This document shows, one piece after another, positions 44,375 to 55,625 of a DNA stretch of 64,000 bases. This DNA comes from Solirubrobacterales bacterium. Its GTDB lineage: Bacteria > Actinomycetota > Thermoleophilia > Solirubrobacterales > 70-9. The position numbers and the translations under genes are program-made. Numbering within the stretch: position 1 is the stretch's first letter; every line of letters starts with the position of its first letter. Below the pieces are notes generated by a model that ran no database searches, had not been told where the DNA came from, and was given only the letters and a program-made list of their open reading frames with translations. The DNA lies in the NCBI GenBank assembly GCA_020438355.1, contig JAGQUT010000003.1, positions 84,414 to 148,413 of the forward strand, in the 5' to 3' direction.

Positions 44375-44926
44375 TCAATCGGGACCGGAGAACATCTGGT
44401 CCAGACACACCTTGTCTCCGTAGCGCTTTTTCGCCCACTTGCGAAAGGATTTCTCGAGCGGACCCTTCTCCAGAACAAGGCAATCCCTTTCCGGTGACGG
44501 GTAGCTCCCTACCTCCCATGGACGAAAACCAGGAGCCTTGAGTTCGCCCTGCCTGATCTTCTGAAGGTCGCGGCCAACCTGGCGCTGGAAACGAAGCAGG
44601 AAAGACCAGGTGTAGGTCCGACGCTCGATCACGTACCTGCCACGGTTGAGCGGGAACAGGTCTTCCAGCCTCTGCTCCCACAGGTCCTGACCGCGGGTGA
44701 AGGCGAAGTGAAATGTGAAGGGACCCTGGAATGCGACTGGCGTAACCCAATAGCCGCCATATGAACCGGGCCAGAATTCGGCTGCGTGTTTGTCCGCCTT
44801 TCCTCCGGTTCGAATGTCAGCAGCGTCCAGAGGATCCCTCCCCTTCGCGTCCGCCGCGCTCGAAAGCCCAAAGCTAATGATGAAAGTGGCCAGCAAGGCC
44901 ACTACCGAGATCCTCACGATTCTCAT
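44375..44926 (-). CDS. Secreted protein of unknown function
   Basis: 183 aa with a signal peptide (about 1-27, ADA-KGR). The mature part is basic and aromatic-rich, with WPGSYGGYWVTPVAF, a run of strands, and two cysteines near the C-terminus (DCLVLEKG and DKVCLDQM). I do not recognise the family. It sits between priA and def in a conserved housekeeping row, on the same strand, ending 22 bases before def. Confidence 0.6.
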   Translation of the reverse strand: MRIVRISVVALLATFIISFGLSSAADAKGRDPLDAADIRTGGKADKHAAEFWPGSYGGYWVTPVAFQGPFTFHFAFTRGQDLWEQRLEDLFPLNRGRYVIERRTYTWSFLLRFQRQVGRDLQKIRQGELKAPGFRPWEVGSYPSPERDCLVLEKGPLEKSFRKWAKKRYGDKVCLDQMFSGPD

Positions 44927-45001
44927 GTATCCCCTTCCCTAGGTGACTGGTCTTCATTCAACCCTCGCGTCGATCGCTAGTTGCGCCCGCGAGTCCCCGC
45001 C

Positions 45002-47191
45002 CTATTGCGGGTCGACGTCTATCGAGATGGTCATTCCGTTCAGGGACCGGTCGGCGATCAGGGACTCGATGGTCCCGTGGACGGCCTCGATCGACTCGTT
45101 GCGGGTGCCGGAACGGATCAGGATCCGTCGACGGAACCGATTGCGAGCCCTGAACATGGGCGCTGGCCCCAGCATTTCCGCTCCGGGAGGAAGGGATGAA
45201 TCGAGCTTGCCGGCAACAAGGTTGGCTGCCTGTTCCACGTCCGGCTCGCCTTCGGCCGCGAGCTGGATCCGGATCAGGTGGGAGAAGGGCGGGTAGCCGA
45301 GCTCCCGCCGCCGCTCGAGCTCACCGGTCAGGAAGCCGGTCGAGTCATGAGTGGCTGCGTGACTGATCGCAGGGTTGTGCGGCGCCAGGGTCTGCACAAT
45401 GACCTTTCCTCCAGCTTTGCTGCGACCGCTCCGGCCGGCCAGCTGCGTGACCAGCGAGAAGGTTCTCTCCTCGGCGCGGAAGTCAGGAAACCGGAGCGTT
45501 GCGTCGGCGTCGAGGATCGCCGCAAGCGTCACTTCCGGGAAGTCGTGCCCCTTGGCGACCATCTGGGTCCCGACCAGTACCGCGCTCTCTTCCCTGTCGA
45601 AGGCCGAAAGGATGCGGGCATGACCGCCCGGTCCGGCGCTGGTGTCGGCGTCGAGCCTGAAAACCGGCATCGGAGCGAGCTGCTCGGCCAGAAGCCTTTC
45701 GATCCTCTGGGTTCCGGCTCCGGTCTGCGAAAGGGTCGTGCCCCCGCATTCGGAGCAGTTTCTGGCCAGCGGTTCGGCGTGGTTGCAGTGATGACAGATC
45801 AATTGATCCGATTCGCGGTGGACGATCAGGGAGACGTCACAGTTCGGGCATCCCCAGTGGTGACCGCAGGTCTGGCATGTAAGCCACGGTGCGAAACCGC
45901 GACGGTTGATCATCACGATCGCCTTCTCTCCCCGGTCGCGAACCTCCGAGAGTGCTTCCCAGGTTCGCCGGTGGATCGGCCCCTGGCGCGGGTCCGAGTC
46001 CCGCATGTCCACCAGCTCGACCGGGGGCATTGCCTGACCGTCGACCCTTGAAGGCAGGTCTATGCGATCCAGCCGCTCCCAGCTCTCGGGCCGGGGCGTG
46101 GCGGTGCCGAGAACCAGCAGGGCGCCGGAATCAATAGCCCGCCTTCGAGCAACATCTCGCGCGTCGTATCTGGGGTCGCCCTCCTGCTTGTAGGAAGGGT
46201 CGTGCTCCTCATCGATCACGATGAGGCCGAGGTTCCCGAGGGGCGCGAAGACGGCGGAGCGCGGACCAACGCAGACGGTTGCTTCACCCGACCGGAGTCT
46301 TTGCCACTCATCGAATCTCTGGCCTGCCGTCAGGGCCGAGTGAAGGACGGCGACCCTGTCCCCGAGCCTGGCCTGGAACCTGCCGACCGCCTGCGGGGTG
46401 AGACCGATCTCCGGCACGAGCACGATCGCCGTCCGACCCCGGGAAAGCACCTCCTCCACCACTGCGAGATATACCTCGGTCTTGCCGGAGCCGGTCACTC
46501 CGGCAAGCAGGACGCCCTCACCTGCCCCCGGGTCCTCAAGCTTCCCGACCAGATCCGCCACCGCAGCGGCCTGTGCCCCTGTCAGCTCTGGGGCCGCCCC
46601 GGGTGCCGTTCCCACGGAAGCGCCCTCGGGCCTCCTGCGAACGTTCACCTCGCGGCGCTCGATCAGCCCGCGATTGGCCAGGCGCCGCAGGGTCGATGAG
46701 TCCACGCCGGCCCGCGCTGCCAGTTGCCGGCCAGTGAGGTCGCCTTCGAGCAGCTGCTGAAGGGCCAACTGCTGCTTTGCCCCGAGCCGTTCGCTCCCAT
46801 CAAGCACTTCCCGCCCTGCGGCGGTGATCGAGTTGAGCTTCTCGACCCGGAATCTCGTTCGCTCTCCGCCCGTCCCGGTGCCTGGCGGCAACACCAGGCC
46901 GAGCCCGCGTGCCGGAGTCGAGCAGTACTCGGCCGCGATCCATCGACCAAGTTCGATCAGCTCCGGACTGGTACCCGTGCCCAGCACCCGGACAGGCTCC
47001 GCCAGCTTCTCGGGAGGGAACTCCGAATCCTCTGCGATCTCGACGACCACGCCGGTGATCCGACGCCTGCCGAATGGAACCTCCAGCACGGTGCCAACCG
47101 TCACCTCGCCGAGCCGCTCCGGGATCAGGTAGTCGAACGGACCCCGCAGAGCGCGGGCCGTCGTCAGCGGCTCGACCCTGGCGATGGACAC
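45002..47191 (-). CDS. priA: Primosomal protein N' (PriA)
   Basis: 729 aa. PriA restarts stalled replication forks. The N-terminal DNA-binding domain (about 1-110, 3' BD) is followed by a winged-helix part and the helicase core: Walker A GVTGSGKTEVYLAVV and VIDEEHDPSYKQ. The zinc-binding loop has CQTC, CPNC, CHHC and CSEC pairs. The conserved GTQMVAKGHDFPEV follows. TATCTT ends 6 bases before the GTG start. Confidence 0.95.
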   Translation of the reverse strand: MSIARVEPLTTARALRGPFDYLIPERLGEVTVGTVLEVPFGRRRITGVVVEIAEDSEFPPEKLAEPVRVLGTGTSPELIELGRWIAAEYCSTPARGLGLVLPPGTGTGGERTRFRVEKLNSITAAGREVLDGSERLGAKQQLALQQLLEGDLTGRQLAARAGVDSSTLRRLANRGLIERREVNVRRRPEGASVGTAPGAAPELTGAQAAAVADLVGKLEDPGAGEGVLLAGVTGSGKTEVYLAVVEEVLSRGRTAIVLVPEIGLTPQAVGRFQARLGDRVAVLHSALTAGQRFDEWQRLRSGEATVCVGPRSAVFAPLGNLGLIVIDEEHDPSYKQEGDPRYDARDVARRRAIDSGALLVLGTATPRPESWERLDRIDLPSRVDGQAMPPVELVDMRDSDPRQGPIHRRTWEALSEVRDRGEKAIVMINRRGFAPWLTCQTCGHHWGCPNCDVSLIVHRESDQLICHHCNHAEPLARNCSECGGTTLSQTGAGTQRIERLLAEQLAPMPVFRLDADTSAGPGGHARILSAFDREESAVLVGTQMVAKGHDFPEVTLAAILDADATLRFPDFRAEERTFSLVTQLAGRSGRSKAGGKVIVQTLAPHNPAISHAATHDSTGFLTGELERRRELGYPPFSHLIRIQLAAEGEPDVEQAANLVAGKLDSSLPPGAEMLGPAPMFRARNRFRRRILIRSGTRNESIEAVHGTIESLIADRSLNGMTISIDVDPQ

Positions 47192-47197
47192 CGACTG

Positions 47198-47203
47198 AAG
47201 ATA
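47198..47203 (-). promoter_or_regulatory. Putative leaderless -10 (TATCTT) for priA
   Basis: Minus-strand TATCTT ends 6 bases before the priA GTG; the divergent PH-domain gene has its own -10 41 bases away. Confidence 0.4.
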
Positions 47204-47243
47204 CGAGACGGACCGGCCTCAACACGGGTCCGCCCCGGTCGAT

Positions 47244-47249
47244 TATGCT
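47244..47249 (+). promoter_or_regulatory. Putative leaderless -10 (TATGCT) for the PH-domain gene
   Basis: TATGCT ends 6 bases before the GTG start at 47256. Confidence 0.4.
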
Positions 47250-47255
47250 CGCGCC

Positions 47256-47762
47256 GTGTCGTTCAACCCCAGTCCCGGCGAACAGATCATCTTCCAGGGC
47301 CACCCTTCCTGGCGCTCGATTATGGCCTTCTACCTGAAGGGCCTGCTGATCGGCGTGATCATCGCCGTGATCGCCGCACTGCTCGGTGACGGCTTCATCC
47401 TGCCCTTCGTGATCGTGCTGGCGGCCCTCGCTGTCGCGGTCGTGATCGGTTTCATCAGGCGCATGGCGACCGTCTACACGATCACCAACCGCCGACTGAA
47501 CATCAAACGGGGGATCTTCGCCCGCGACATCCAGGAGACCCGACTCGAGAGGGTCCAGAACGTCAACTACAGCCAGACCGTCTTCCAGCGTCTGCTTCAG
47601 GTCGGCGACGTCGACTTCGACACCGCGGCCTCGGACGCGGACAACCTCTTCGTCTTCAATGGTGTCGCCAACCCTCAGGAAGTGGTAACCCAGGTCGACC
47701 GGGCCACCTCGCTCGGGGCCGGCGGATCCCACGGCCTCGGCGAACCGAGCCAGACCTACTAG
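47256..47762 (+). CDS. Bacterial PH-domain membrane protein
   Basis: 168 aa from a GTG. Two hydrophobic helices (about 22-42 and 46-66) are followed by a bacterial PH-like (bPH2/YdbS) domain with VYTITNRRLNIKRGIFARDI and ERVQNVNYSQTVFQRLL. The C-terminal 30 residues are Gly/Ser-rich. Such proteins are found in many Actinobacteria; role unknown, presumably scaffold or signalling at the membrane. Ends about 80 bases before the tkt start. Confidence 0.82.
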   Translation: MSFNPSPGEQIIFQGHPSWRSIMAFYLKGLLIGVIIAVIAALLGDGFILPFVIVLAALAVAVVIGFIRRMATVYTITNRRLNIKRGIFARDIQETRLERVQNVNYSQTVFQRLLQVGDVDFDTAASDADNLFVFNGVANPQEVVTQVDRATSLGAGGSHGLGEPSQTY

Positions 47763-47832
47763 ATCGATTGTCGCTACCCCGCTGCGACTGCGGGCCGACG
47801 GGAACCAATCCGTGAGGTGCTGCGGTTTTTCA

Positions 47833-47838
47833 TAGGAT
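47833..47838 (+). promoter_or_regulatory. Putative leaderless -10 (TAGGAT) for tkt
   Basis: TAGGAT ends 7 bases before GTG 47846; the alternative start ATG 47837 lies inside this hexamer, which favours the GTG. Confidence 0.42.
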
Positions 47839-47845
47839 GGCGAGC

Positions 47846-49888
47846 GTGACCGACTCCCTCGATTCCCAGACGCCCGAACTCCGCGCAATCAACACGATCC
47901 GGACCCTTTCGATCGACGCGATCGACAAGGCCAACTCGGGTCACCCCGGGACGGCGATGGCCCTCGCCCCGCTTGCCTACAAGATCTGGCAGGACTATCT
48001 GCGCTACGACCCGGCCGACCCCTTCTGGCCGAACCGTGACCGCTTTGTGCTCTCGGCCGGTCACGCCTCGATGCTGATCTACTCGGTCCTTCACCTGGCT
48101 GGCGTCCGCAAGGTTGAACATGACGGGCAGATCACCGACCGGCTCTCCGTCACCCTTGAGGACATCGAAAACTTCCGCCAGCTCGGGTCCTCCACCCCCG
48201 GCCACCCGGAGTCCCACCTGACCACCGGTGTCGAGACGACCACCGGCCCGCTCGGACAGGGTGTCGCGACATCGGTCGGAATGGCGATCGCCGGACTCTG
48301 GAAGCGCGAGGCCTTCGGCGAAGAGCTCTTCGATTACGACGTCTACACGATCTGTGGTGACGGTGACCTGATGGAGGGCGTCTCCCAGGAGGCCGCTTCG
48401 CTGGCCGGCCACCAGAAGCTTCACAACCTCTGCTGGATCTACGACTCGAACCGGATCACGATCGACGGTTCGACCGATCTGACCTTCACCGAGGACGTCG
48501 AAGCCCGGTTCGCCGCCAACGGCTGGGCCGTGCACCATGTCAATGATGCCAATGACCTCGACGAGATCGGCGCCGCACTCGACAGGTTCAAGGCCGAGAA
48601 GGACAAACCGACCTTCATCCTGCTTCACAGCCACATCGGCTACGGATCCCCGAACAAGGTCGACACCGCCGACGTCCACGGCAACCCGCTCGGGGCCGAA
48701 GAGACGAAGCTGACCAAAGAGGCATACGGCTGGCCCGCCGACGAGCACTTCCTCGTGCCCGATGGTGTCTACGACACCTGGGCCGAAGGGGTCGGCAAGC
48801 GGGGAGCAGAACTGAACGAAGCCTGGAAGGCGCGCTTCGACTCCGCCCCGGACGAGACGAAGAACCTGGTCAACACGATGCTTTCCGGTGACCTGCCGGA
48901 AGGCTGGGATTCAGAGCTGCCCAGCTTCGAAGCCGGCGAGCAGGTGGCCACCCGCTCCGCCGCCCAGAAGACCCTTCAGGCGATCGCCCCGAAGGTCCCG
49001 TGGCTGATCAGCGGCTCGGCTGACCTGACCGGCTCCGCTTCAAGTGGCCTGAAGGAAGAGGTCGCCGGTGTGTTTGAACCGGGCAACCGCTCCGGCCACA
49101 TGCTCCACCTCGGGGTACGCGAGCACGAGTCCGCGGCCGCCTCGAACGGCATGGCCCTCAGTTCGCTGCGTCCGGTCTGGTCGACCTATCTGATCTTCTC
49201 CGACTACGCCCGGCCCGCGATCCGCCTCTCCGCGCTGATGGAGCAGCCGGTCGTTCACTGGCTCACCCACGACTCGATCGGACTCGGCGAGGACGGCCCC
49301 ACCCATCAGCCAGTCGAGCAGCTGGCCTCACTCAGGGCGATGCCGAACCTGGACGTGATCCGTCCGGCCGACGCGGCCGAAGTCGCCGAAGCCTGGCGCG
49401 TGATCATGCCCCGGAAGGATCACCCCACTGCCCTGGTCCTTACCCGCCAGAAGGTTCCGGTCATCGACCGGAGCAAGTACGCCGACGCGTCGGGGCTGGC
49501 GAGAGGCGGCTACGTGATCGCTGACAGCGAGGGCGAGCCCGAGCTGATCCTGATCGCGACCGGTTCCGAGGTCCACATCGCCCTTGAGGCCTACGAGACG
49601 CTGACCATCGAAGGCGTCAAGGCCAGGGTCGTGTCGCTGCCCTCGTGGCACATCTTCGAGAACGAGGACGAGGAGTACCGTGAGTCGGTCCTGCCGTCCT
49701 CCGTGACGAAGCGGGTCTCGATCGAGCAGGCCTCCACCTTCGGCTGGGAGCGATTCATCGGCGAGGAAGGCGTCGCGATCGGAATGACGACTTTCGGCGC
49801 CTCGGCACCCTTCCCCGACCTCCAGAAATATTTCGGCTTCACCCCTGACCGGGTGGTCGAGGAAGCCAGGAAGCTTCTCGGGAGCTGA
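47846..49888 (+). CDS. tkt: Transketolase
   Basis: 680 aa from GTG. Transketolase moves two-carbon units between pentose-phosphate sugars with thiamine diphosphate. [18 protein letters not shown], the TPP motif [18 protein letters not shown], and the pyrimidine-domain [20 protein letters not shown] are present. ATG 47837 would add three residues. First gene of a tkt-pgi-HAD row. Confidence 0.97.
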   Translation: MTDSLDSQTPELRAINTIRTLSIDAIDKANSGHPGTAMALAPLAYKIWQDYLRYDPADPFWPNRDRFVLSAGHASMLIYSVLHLAGVRKVEHDGQITDRLSVTLEDIENFRQLGSSTPGHPESHLTTGVETTTGPLGQGVATSVGMAIAGLWKREAFGEELFDYDVYTICGDGDLMEGVSQEAASLAGHQKLHNLCWIYDSNRITIDGSTDLTFTEDVEARFAANGWAVHHVNDANDLDEIGAALDRFKAEKDKPTFILLHSHIGYGSPNKVDTADVHGNPLGAEETKLTKEAYGWPADEHFLVPDGVYDTWAEGVGKRGAELNEAWKARFDSAPDETKNLVNTMLSGDLPEGWDSELPSFEAGEQVATRSAAQKTLQAIAPKVPWLISGSADLTGSASSGLKEEVAGVFEPGNRSGHMLHLGVREHESAAASNGMALSSLRPVWSTYLIFSDYARPAIRLSALMEQPVVHWLTHDSIGLGEDGPTHQPVEQLASLRAMPNLDVIRPADAAEVAEAWRVIMPRKDHPTALVLTRQKVPVIDRSKYADASGLARGGYVIADSEGEPELILIATGSEVHIALEAYETLTIEGVKARVVSLPSWHIFENEDEEYRESVLPSSVTKRVSIEQASTFGWERFIGEEGVAIGMTTFGASAPFPDLQKYFGFTPDRVVEEARKLLGS

Positions 49889-49890
49889 CC

Positions 49891-51522
49891 ATGAGCGCGC
49901 TCCGGGACTCAGACGCATTCAAGACCCTGGAGCGCCATCACCAAGATGTCGGTGACCTCCATCTGAGGGACCTTTTCGCCGACGACCCGGATCGGGGAAT
50001 GGACCTGGTCGCGGAAGCCTGCGGCCTCTACTTCGACTACTCGAAGAACCGCATCAGCCGGGAGACCGTCGGCCTGCTCGCCGCACTGGCCCGGGAGATG
50101 CGGATGCCCGAACGCCGCGATGCGATGTTCCGTGGCGAACACATCAACACTTCCGAGGACAGGGCCGTACTTCATGTCGCCCTGCGGATGCCCCGCAGCC
50201 GTTCGCTGGTGGTCGATGGCGTCGACGTCGTCCGTGAAGTCCATGAGGTCCTCGACCGGATGGCTGCCTTCTCAGAGTCGGTCCGCTCGGGCGAATGGAA
50301 AGGACACACCGGCAAGCCGATCAGACGGGTGATCAACATCGGGATCGGCGGGTCGGACCTCGGCCCGGTCATGGCCTACGAGGCTCTCAAGGATTACTCC
50401 CGGCGCGACATCGAATTCCGTTTCGTCTCGAATGTAGACGGAACGGACTTCTACGAGGCCACGCTTGATGCCGACCCGGCCGAGACCCTCTTCGTCGTTT
50501 CGTCGAAGACCTTCACCACCCTCGAAACCATGACCAACGCGCACACGGCCCGCCAGTGGCTGCTCGACGGTCTTGGCGGTGACGAGTCTGCGATCGCCCG
50601 CCACTTCGTCGCGGTTTCGACCAACGCTGAAGGGGTCAGCGAGTTCGGTATCGACACCGACAACATGTTCGGCTTCTGGGAGTGGGTCGGAGGCCGATAC
50701 TCGATGGATTCGGCGATCGGCCTCTCGACCATGCTGGCGATCGGCCCCGACCGTTTCAGCGAGATGCTCGACGGATTTCACGCCATGGACGAGCATTTCC
50801 TGGAGACCGGACTCGAAACGAACCTTCCGGCTATCCACGGCCTGCTCACCGTCTGGTACCGGAATTTCTTCGGCGCCGAGACCCACGCCGCATTCCCTTA
50901 CAGCGAGTACCTGCACCGGTTCCCCGCGTACCTCCAGCAGCTGACGATGGAGTCGAACGGCAAGGGAGTGACGCTCGACGGGGAGAGAGTCGACTACGGG
51001 ACCGGCGCGATCTTCTGGGGTGAGCCCGGCACCAATGGCCAGCATTCCTTCTACCAGCTGGTTCATCAGGGAACGGAGCTGATCCCGGCCGACTTCATCG
51101 GTTTCAACCGCGCCCTCAACCCGCTCGGCAATCACCAGGATCTGCTGGTCTCCAATGTCTTCGCCCAGACCGAAGCCCTCGCCTTCGGCAAAACCGTCGA
51201 GCAGCTCCAGGAGGAGGGTGTCGACGAACGGCTGATCCCCCACAAGACCTTCCTCGGCAACCGCCCCACCTCGACGATCATGGCTGACCGGCTGACGCCT
51301 AAGACGCTGGGCAGCCTGGTTGCCTTCTACGAGCATTCGGTTTTCACCCAGGGGGCGATCTGGCAGATCGATTCCTTCGACCAGTGGGGTGTTGAACTTG
51401 GAAAGGCCCTTGCCCAGGCGATCATCCCCGAGCTTGAATCCGAGCAGGCACCCGAGCTGAAGCACGACAGTTCGACCTCCACCCTGATCCGCCGGTACCG
51501 CGAAGCGAACGGCCGCCGTTGA
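49891..51522 (+). CDS. pgi: Glucose-6-phosphate isomerase
   Basis: 543 aa. Interconverts glucose-6-phosphate and fructose-6-phosphate. [16 protein letters not shown] binds phosphate; [18 protein letters not shown] contains the catalytic His/Glu region and [11 protein letters not shown] the signature. Starts 2 bases after the tkt stop. Confidence 0.97.
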   Translation: MSALRDSDAFKTLERHHQDVGDLHLRDLFADDPDRGMDLVAEACGLYFDYSKNRISRETVGLLAALAREMRMPERRDAMFRGEHINTSEDRAVLHVALRMPRSRSLVVDGVDVVREVHEVLDRMAAFSESVRSGEWKGHTGKPIRRVINIGIGGSDLGPVMAYEALKDYSRRDIEFRFVSNVDGTDFYEATLDADPAETLFVVSSKTFTTLETMTNAHTARQWLLDGLGGDESAIARHFVAVSTNAEGVSEFGIDTDNMFGFWEWVGGRYSMDSAIGLSTMLAIGPDRFSEMLDGFHAMDEHFLETGLETNLPAIHGLLTVWYRNFFGAETHAAFPYSEYLHRFPAYLQQLTMESNGKGVTLDGERVDYGTGAIFWGEPGTNGQHSFYQLVHQGTELIPADFIGFNRALNPLGNHQDLLVSNVFAQTEALAFGKTVEQLQEEGVDERLIPHKTFLGNRPTSTIMADRLTPKTLGSLVAFYEHSVFTQGAIWQIDSFDQWGVELGKALAQAIIPELESEQAPELKHDSSTSTLIRRYREANGRR

Positions 51523-52235
51523 GCCCCGCTCCCGTCGACGCGCCGATCCGGGCGGTCATCTTTGATGTTGACGGCACCTTGCTGACCACCGGCGGGGCCG
51601 GAGCCGTCGCCTGGGATAAGGCCTTTCAGGAGGTTTTCGGCAAGTCGGTCGATATCGCGAAGGTGACCGAGTCCGGCATGACCGACCACGACGTCGCCTT
51701 CGCCGCCCTCCGCACCGTCCTCGACCGTGAACCGACCCATGCCGACATCGAGCAGCTCACACCCATCTATATCCGGGAGTTGCCGGAAGCGGTGGCGAAC
51801 TCGGAGAAGTACCGGATCGAACCGGGAATCGTCGAGCTTCTCGAACGGCTTGCCGCCGAAGGAGTTCCGATGGGGATGACCACCGGGAACATCGAACCGG
51901 CGGCGAAGATCAAGCTGGAACGCGGTGATCTCAACCGGTTCTTTGCCTTCGGTGGATACGGCTCCGATTCAGCCAACCGGGCCGAGCTGACCCTTCATGC
52001 GATCAAGCGCGGCATCGTCACCTGCGCCACCGGCAATTACCCGGACGGACGGCCCCAGGTGCTCTCGAAGGACGACTTCATCGCGGTCGGCGACACCCCC
52101 AGGGATGTCGAGGCAGCCCACGAATGCGGGATACGCATCGTCAGCGTCGCCACAGGCCTCTTCGACCTGGAGACCCTCAGCTCCGCCGAACCAGACTGGC
52201 TGCTCCCCACAGTCGAATCAGGCTTTCCCGTCTGA
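51519..52235 (+). CDS. HAD-family hydrolase (phosphoglycolate phosphatase-like)
   Basis: 238 aa. Motif [14 protein letters not shown] with two Asp nucleophile residues, motif II MTTGN, motif [12 protein letters not shown]. Cap insertion fits subclass I (phosphoglycolate phosphatase type). The TTG start overlaps the pgi stop as TTGA, so it is coupled to sugar metabolism. A role in removing phosphoglycolate or another sugar phosphate by-product is inference. Confidence 0.85.
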   Translation: MSPAPVDAPIRAVIFDVDGTLLTTGGAGAVAWDKAFQEVFGKSVDIAKVTESGMTDHDVAFAALRTVLDREPTHADIEQLTPIYIRELPEAVANSEKYRIEPGIVELLERLAAEGVPMGMTTGNIEPAAKIKLERGDLNRFFAFGGYGSDSANRAELTLHAIKRGIVTCATGNYPDGRPQVLSKDDFIAVGDTPRDVEAAHECGIRIVSVATGLFDLETLSSAEPDWLLPTVESGFPV

Positions 52236-52248
52236 ATTAACTGCAAGT

Positions 52249-52270
52249 CGGGCGGGGTCGGACCCGCCCC
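52249..52270. terminator. Hairpin between HAD gene and metK
   Basis: CGGGCGGGGTC faces GACCCGCCCC with one bulged G and almost no loop, located between two convergent genes. No long T run. Confidence 0.45.
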
Positions 52271-52273
52271 GGG

Positions 52274-53503
52274 CTAAATGCCGGCGGCTTCCTTCAACTC
52301 CTCAGCCCTGTCCGTGCGCTCCCAGGTGAAGTTCTCGTTCGACCGCCCGAAGTGCCCGTAGGCGGCGGTGTCCTTGTAGATCGGCCGGTGAAGGTCGAGG
52401 TACTGGCGGAAGGCGCCGGGACGGAGGTCGAAGTTGTCGGCGACCAGCTGGGATATCTCCCAGTCGCTCTTCTTGCCGGTGCCGTATGTCTCCGCCATGA
52501 TGGAGACCGGGTGAGCCACGCCGATCGCGTATGCGACCTGAACCTCGCAGCGGTCGGCGAGGCCGGAGGCGACGACATTCTTGGCGGCGTAGCGGGCAGC
52601 GTAGGCGGCTGAGCGGTCCACCTTCGACGGGTCCTTGCCGGAGAAGGCACCTCCACCGTGACGTGCGGCTCCACCGTAGGTGTCGACGATGATCTTCCGG
52701 CCGGTCAGGCCGGCGTCACCGACGGGTCCGCCGATCACGAAGATGCCGGTCGGATTGATCAGCAGCGACTCGTAAAGGGCGTTCTCGTCGAGCAGTTCGC
52801 TGTACTCCTCGCGAAGCACCGGCAGGATCACGTTCTCCCAGAGGTCTGGACGGATCGTGCTCTCGTTGTCGACGTCCGGCGCGTGCTGGGTCGAGATCAG
52901 GACTCTCTCGATCGCGACCGGCCGGCCGTCGGCGTAGCGAACCGTGACCTGGGTCTTGCCGTCGGGCCGCAGGTAATCGAGAGTGCCGTTCTTGCGAACC
53001 ATCGATAGGCGCTCGGAAAGCCTGTGGGCGATCTGGATCGGCATCGGCATCAGGGCTTCGGTTTCGTTGGTCGCGTAACCGAACATCATTCCCTGGTCAC
53101 CCGCACCGTCGAGGTCGAACTGGTCCGATGATCCACCTGTTCGGGCCTCAATGCCGGTATCTACTCCCTGGGCGATGTCAGGGGACTGCTTGTCCATCGA
53201 GACGAGGACCGAGATGTTGTTGCCGTCGTATCCGTACTCGCCCTTGTCGTAGCCGATCTTGCAGACCGTCTCGCGCACGAGGTCGGTGATGTCGATCTGG
53301 GCGGTGGTGCTGAGCTCACCGGAGATGACTGCCATGCCGGTGTTGACCAGCGTCTCGCAGGCAACACGGGAGTTGGGATCCTGGCTGAGGCAGGCGTCGA
53401 GGACGGCGTCCGAGATCTGGTCGGCGATCTTGTCGGGATGGCCTTCGGTCACAGACTCGGATGTGAAGAGGTGTTCCCCCTCGGCAAGCTTCAGCTGGGT
53501 CAT
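52274..53503 (-). CDS. metK: S-adenosylmethionine synthetase
   Basis: 409 aa. Makes SAM from methionine and [25 protein letters not shown] split here as the ATP site [16 protein letters not shown], then [10 protein letters not shown], and the [15 protein letters not shown] loop. AAAGGAGA lies 11 bases before the ATG, a clear ribosome site. The upstream 80 bases to der are too short and unstructured for a SAM riboswitch. Confidence 0.98.
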   Translation of the reverse strand: MTQLKLAEGEHLFTSESVTEGHPDKIADQISDAVLDACLSQDPNSRVACETLVNTGMAVISGELSTTAQIDITDLVRETVCKIGYDKGEYGYDGNNISVLVSMDKQSPDIAQGVDTGIEARTGGSSDQFDLDGAGDQGMMFGYATNETEALMPMPIQIAHRLSERLSMVRKNGTLDYLRPDGKTQVTVRYADGRPVAIERVLISTQHAPDVDNESTIRPDLWENVILPVLREEYSELLDENALYESLLINPTGIFVIGGPVGDAGLTGRKIIVDTYGGAARHGGGAFSGKDPSKVDRSAAYAARYAAKNVVASGLADRCEVQVAYAIGVAHPVSIMAETYGTGKKSDWEISQLVADNFDLRPGAFRQYLDLHRPIYKDTAAYGHFGRSNENFTWERTDRAEELKEAAGI

Positions 53504-53583
53504 TCGTGCAGTTTCTCCTTTGGGTGAATCCTTGAATCCTTCAATTCTGATCCGGAAGCCTAGTCATCCGGCTCTTGCGGGGT

Positions 53584-54930
53584 CTATTCATCCCCCCGGC
53601 CCTTGCGGGGTATGTAATCGATGACCAGGGGCACGCCGTCGAGACCCCACTGGTCACGGAGACGGTTTTCGAGGTGGTATGCCCAGTCGCGGACGATCAA
53701 ACGACGGTCGTTGACCTGAAGGGCGAAATGAGGCGGCGATACGCCAGTCTGCGCTCCGTAAAGGATTTTCAGGCGCCGGCCCCTTCGCGAGGGAGGCGGA
53801 GTGGTGGTCTGGACCTCGGAAAGGAACCGGTTGAGCTGGGGAGTCGGGATCCTCTCCGCGGCACGATCGGCGAGCGCCACCGCGCGGGAGATCAGCCCGG
53901 CAACGTTGCGACCCGACTTCGCTGAACAGGTGACCACTTCCGGCCGGAGCCTCAACTTGCGGCCCACCCTGGCCCTGGTGTCGTCGATGTCGGTCTCGGT
54001 GATGTCCCACTTGTTCATCACGATCATCGTGGCGCAGCCGGCTCTCATTGCCACTTCGCCGACCTTGAGGTCCTCTGAACGAACGCCCTCCTGCGCGTCA
54101 CAGACGATGATCGCGACGTCGGCCCTCTCGATCGCCCGTTCCGATCGGAGCTGGGCGTAATGATCGACCGAACCGGCTACCTTCGATTTGCGCCTCAGTC
54201 CCGCCGTGTCAACCAGGGTGACCCGGCGGCCGTCGACCTCGATCTCGGTGTCAATCGTGTCCCGGGTCGTGCCGGCAACCGGGGAGACGATCACCCGGTC
54301 ATCACCGAGGATCCGGTTTACCAGCGAAGACTTTCCGACGTTCGGACGGCCGATCATCGCGATCCGGACCGAGTCCGAGTCGTCGACTCTTGCCGGCCTG
54401 TCGCCCAGGGCATCGGTGATCCGGTCGAGCAGGTCTCCCGTGCCGATCCCGTGAGTTGCCGAGACCGGGGTCGGGTCCCCCAGCCCGAGCGCGTGAAACT
54501 CGGCTGCGGCGAACTCGTCGTCGGGCCGGTCGGACTTGTTGACCGCGACCAGAACGGGAACCGGGGAAGTGCGGAGTTCCCGGGCCAGATCGGTGTCGCC
54601 GGTCCTGAGGCCTGCCTGTCCGTTGACCACCAGCACGACCACATCGGCCTCGGCCATCCCGAGCCTGGCCTGACGCTGTATGTCGGCAGCCATCTCGGAC
54701 TCGTCGTCGAGGTCGATGCCTCCGGTATCGAGCAGGTCGAACTCCCGGCCGTTCCATTCGCATCGCACCCGTTTGCGGTCCCTGGTGACGCCCGCCTCCG
54801 AATGAACGACGGCTTCGCGCCCACCGGCCAGGCGATTGACAAGAGTCGACTTGCCGACGTTCGGGAAACCTACGATGGCAACGGTCGGAACCGCACCCGT
54901 GGGCGCGGAGGATCCAGCTGAAGATTCCAT
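53584..54930 (-). CDS. der: Ribosome-assembly GTPase Der (EngA)
   Basis: 448 aa with two tandem GTPase domains: [14 protein letters not shown] / DTGGIDLDD / NKSD and [15 protein letters not shown] / [10 protein letters not shown] / NKWD, followed by the C-terminal KH-like domain with [18 protein letters not shown]. Der is needed for 50S assembly. Its ATG overlaps the cmk stop by one base (TGATG). Confidence 0.97.
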   Translation of the reverse strand: MESSAGSSAPTGAVPTVAIVGFPNVGKSTLVNRLAGGREAVVHSEAGVTRDRKRVRCEWNGREFDLLDTGGIDLDDESEMAADIQRQARLGMAEADVVVLVVNGQAGLRTGDTDLARELRTSPVPVLVAVNKSDRPDDEFAAAEFHALGLGDPTPVSATHGIGTGDLLDRITDALGDRPARVDDSDSVRIAMIGRPNVGKSSLVNRILGDDRVIVSPVAGTTRDTIDTEIEVDGRRVTLVDTAGLRRKSKVAGSVDHYAQLRSERAIERADVAIIVCDAQEGVRSEDLKVGEVAMRAGCATMIVMNKWDITETDIDDTRARVGRKLRLRPEVVTCSAKSGRNVAGLISRAVALADRAAERIPTPQLNRFLSEVQTTTPPPSRRGRRLKILYGAQTGVSPPHFALQVNDRRLIVRDWAYHLENRLRDQWGLDGVPLVIDYIPRKGRGDE

Positions 54931-55568
54931 CAGGCCAGTCCCCGCTCGCGGGCGAGCCCGGCGATCCGGCTGATCACTTCGTCCGGGGTCAGTCCGGTCG
55001 AGTCGATGGTCACCGCGTCATCGGCAACCAGAAGTGCTCCATGCTCGCGCTCCGAGTCCCGCCGGTCGCGATCCTCCTGGGCGGCCAGTACTTCGGAGAC
55101 ATCGGCCCCGGTCTGGGCGGCGCGGCGTTCGGCCCTCTCCTCGGGTGATGCGGTGAGGAAGATCTTGAGTGGTGAGTCGGGGGAAACGACGGTGGCGATG
55201 TCCCGGCCCTCGGCGACAAACGGTCCGGCCGCGATCAGGCGGCGCTGTTCGGTGACCATCGCCTCACGAACGCCCGGGTGGACCGAGACCTGCGATGCCG
55301 CCTCGGTCACCTCGGGAGTGCGGATCTCGTCGGTCACGGGCACACCGTCGATCAGCACTTCGCCATCGTCGAATCCGATCTCGATCGATTCGGCAGTCGA
55401 GGTTGCCTCTCCCGATGCGTTCGGGTCAGCGCCCCACTCGAGACAGGTCAGCGCGACACAGCGGTACATCGCACCGGAGTCCAGATAGGTGAAGCCGAGC
55501 TCTTCGGCCAGCCCCCTGGCCACGGTTGACTTCCCCGCTCCCGCGGGGCCGTCTATCGCGATCACCAT
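54930..55568 (-). CDS. cmk: Cytidylate kinase
   Basis: 212 aa from [15 protein letters not shown]. Phosphorylates CMP and dCMP. P-loop [29 protein letters not shown] and EGRDIATVV are standard. The longer in-frame open region upstream, to 56495, is antisense to the acyltransferase gene and not used. Confidence 0.96.
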   Translation of the reverse strand: MVIAIDGPAGAGKSTVARGLAEELGFTYLDSGAMYRCVALTCLEWGADPNASGEATSTAESIEIGFDDGEVLIDGVPVTDEIRTPEVTEAASQVSVHPGVREAMVTEQRRLIAAGPFVAEGRDIATVVSPDSPLKIFLTASPEERAERRAAQTGADVSEVLAAQEDRDRRDSEREHGALLVADDAVTIDSTGLTPDEVISRIAGLARERGLA

Positions 55569-55613
55569 GTCGGTCCGCCATTCATCGGACGTCCATCCTA
55601 CGGCCCGGGCAAA

Positions 55614-55619
55614 TACGAT
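55614..55619 (+). promoter_or_regulatory. Putative leaderless -10 (TACGAT) for the acyltransferase
   Basis: TACGAT ends 6 bases before ATG 55626, in the 57-base region divergent from cmk. Confidence 0.42.
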
Positions 55620-55625
55620 GAACCG

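Noticed and set aside
53504-53583. SAM riboswitch before metK
   Set aside because: Only 80 bases to der, no recognisable SAM aptamer helices, and a plain Shine-Dalgarno start.
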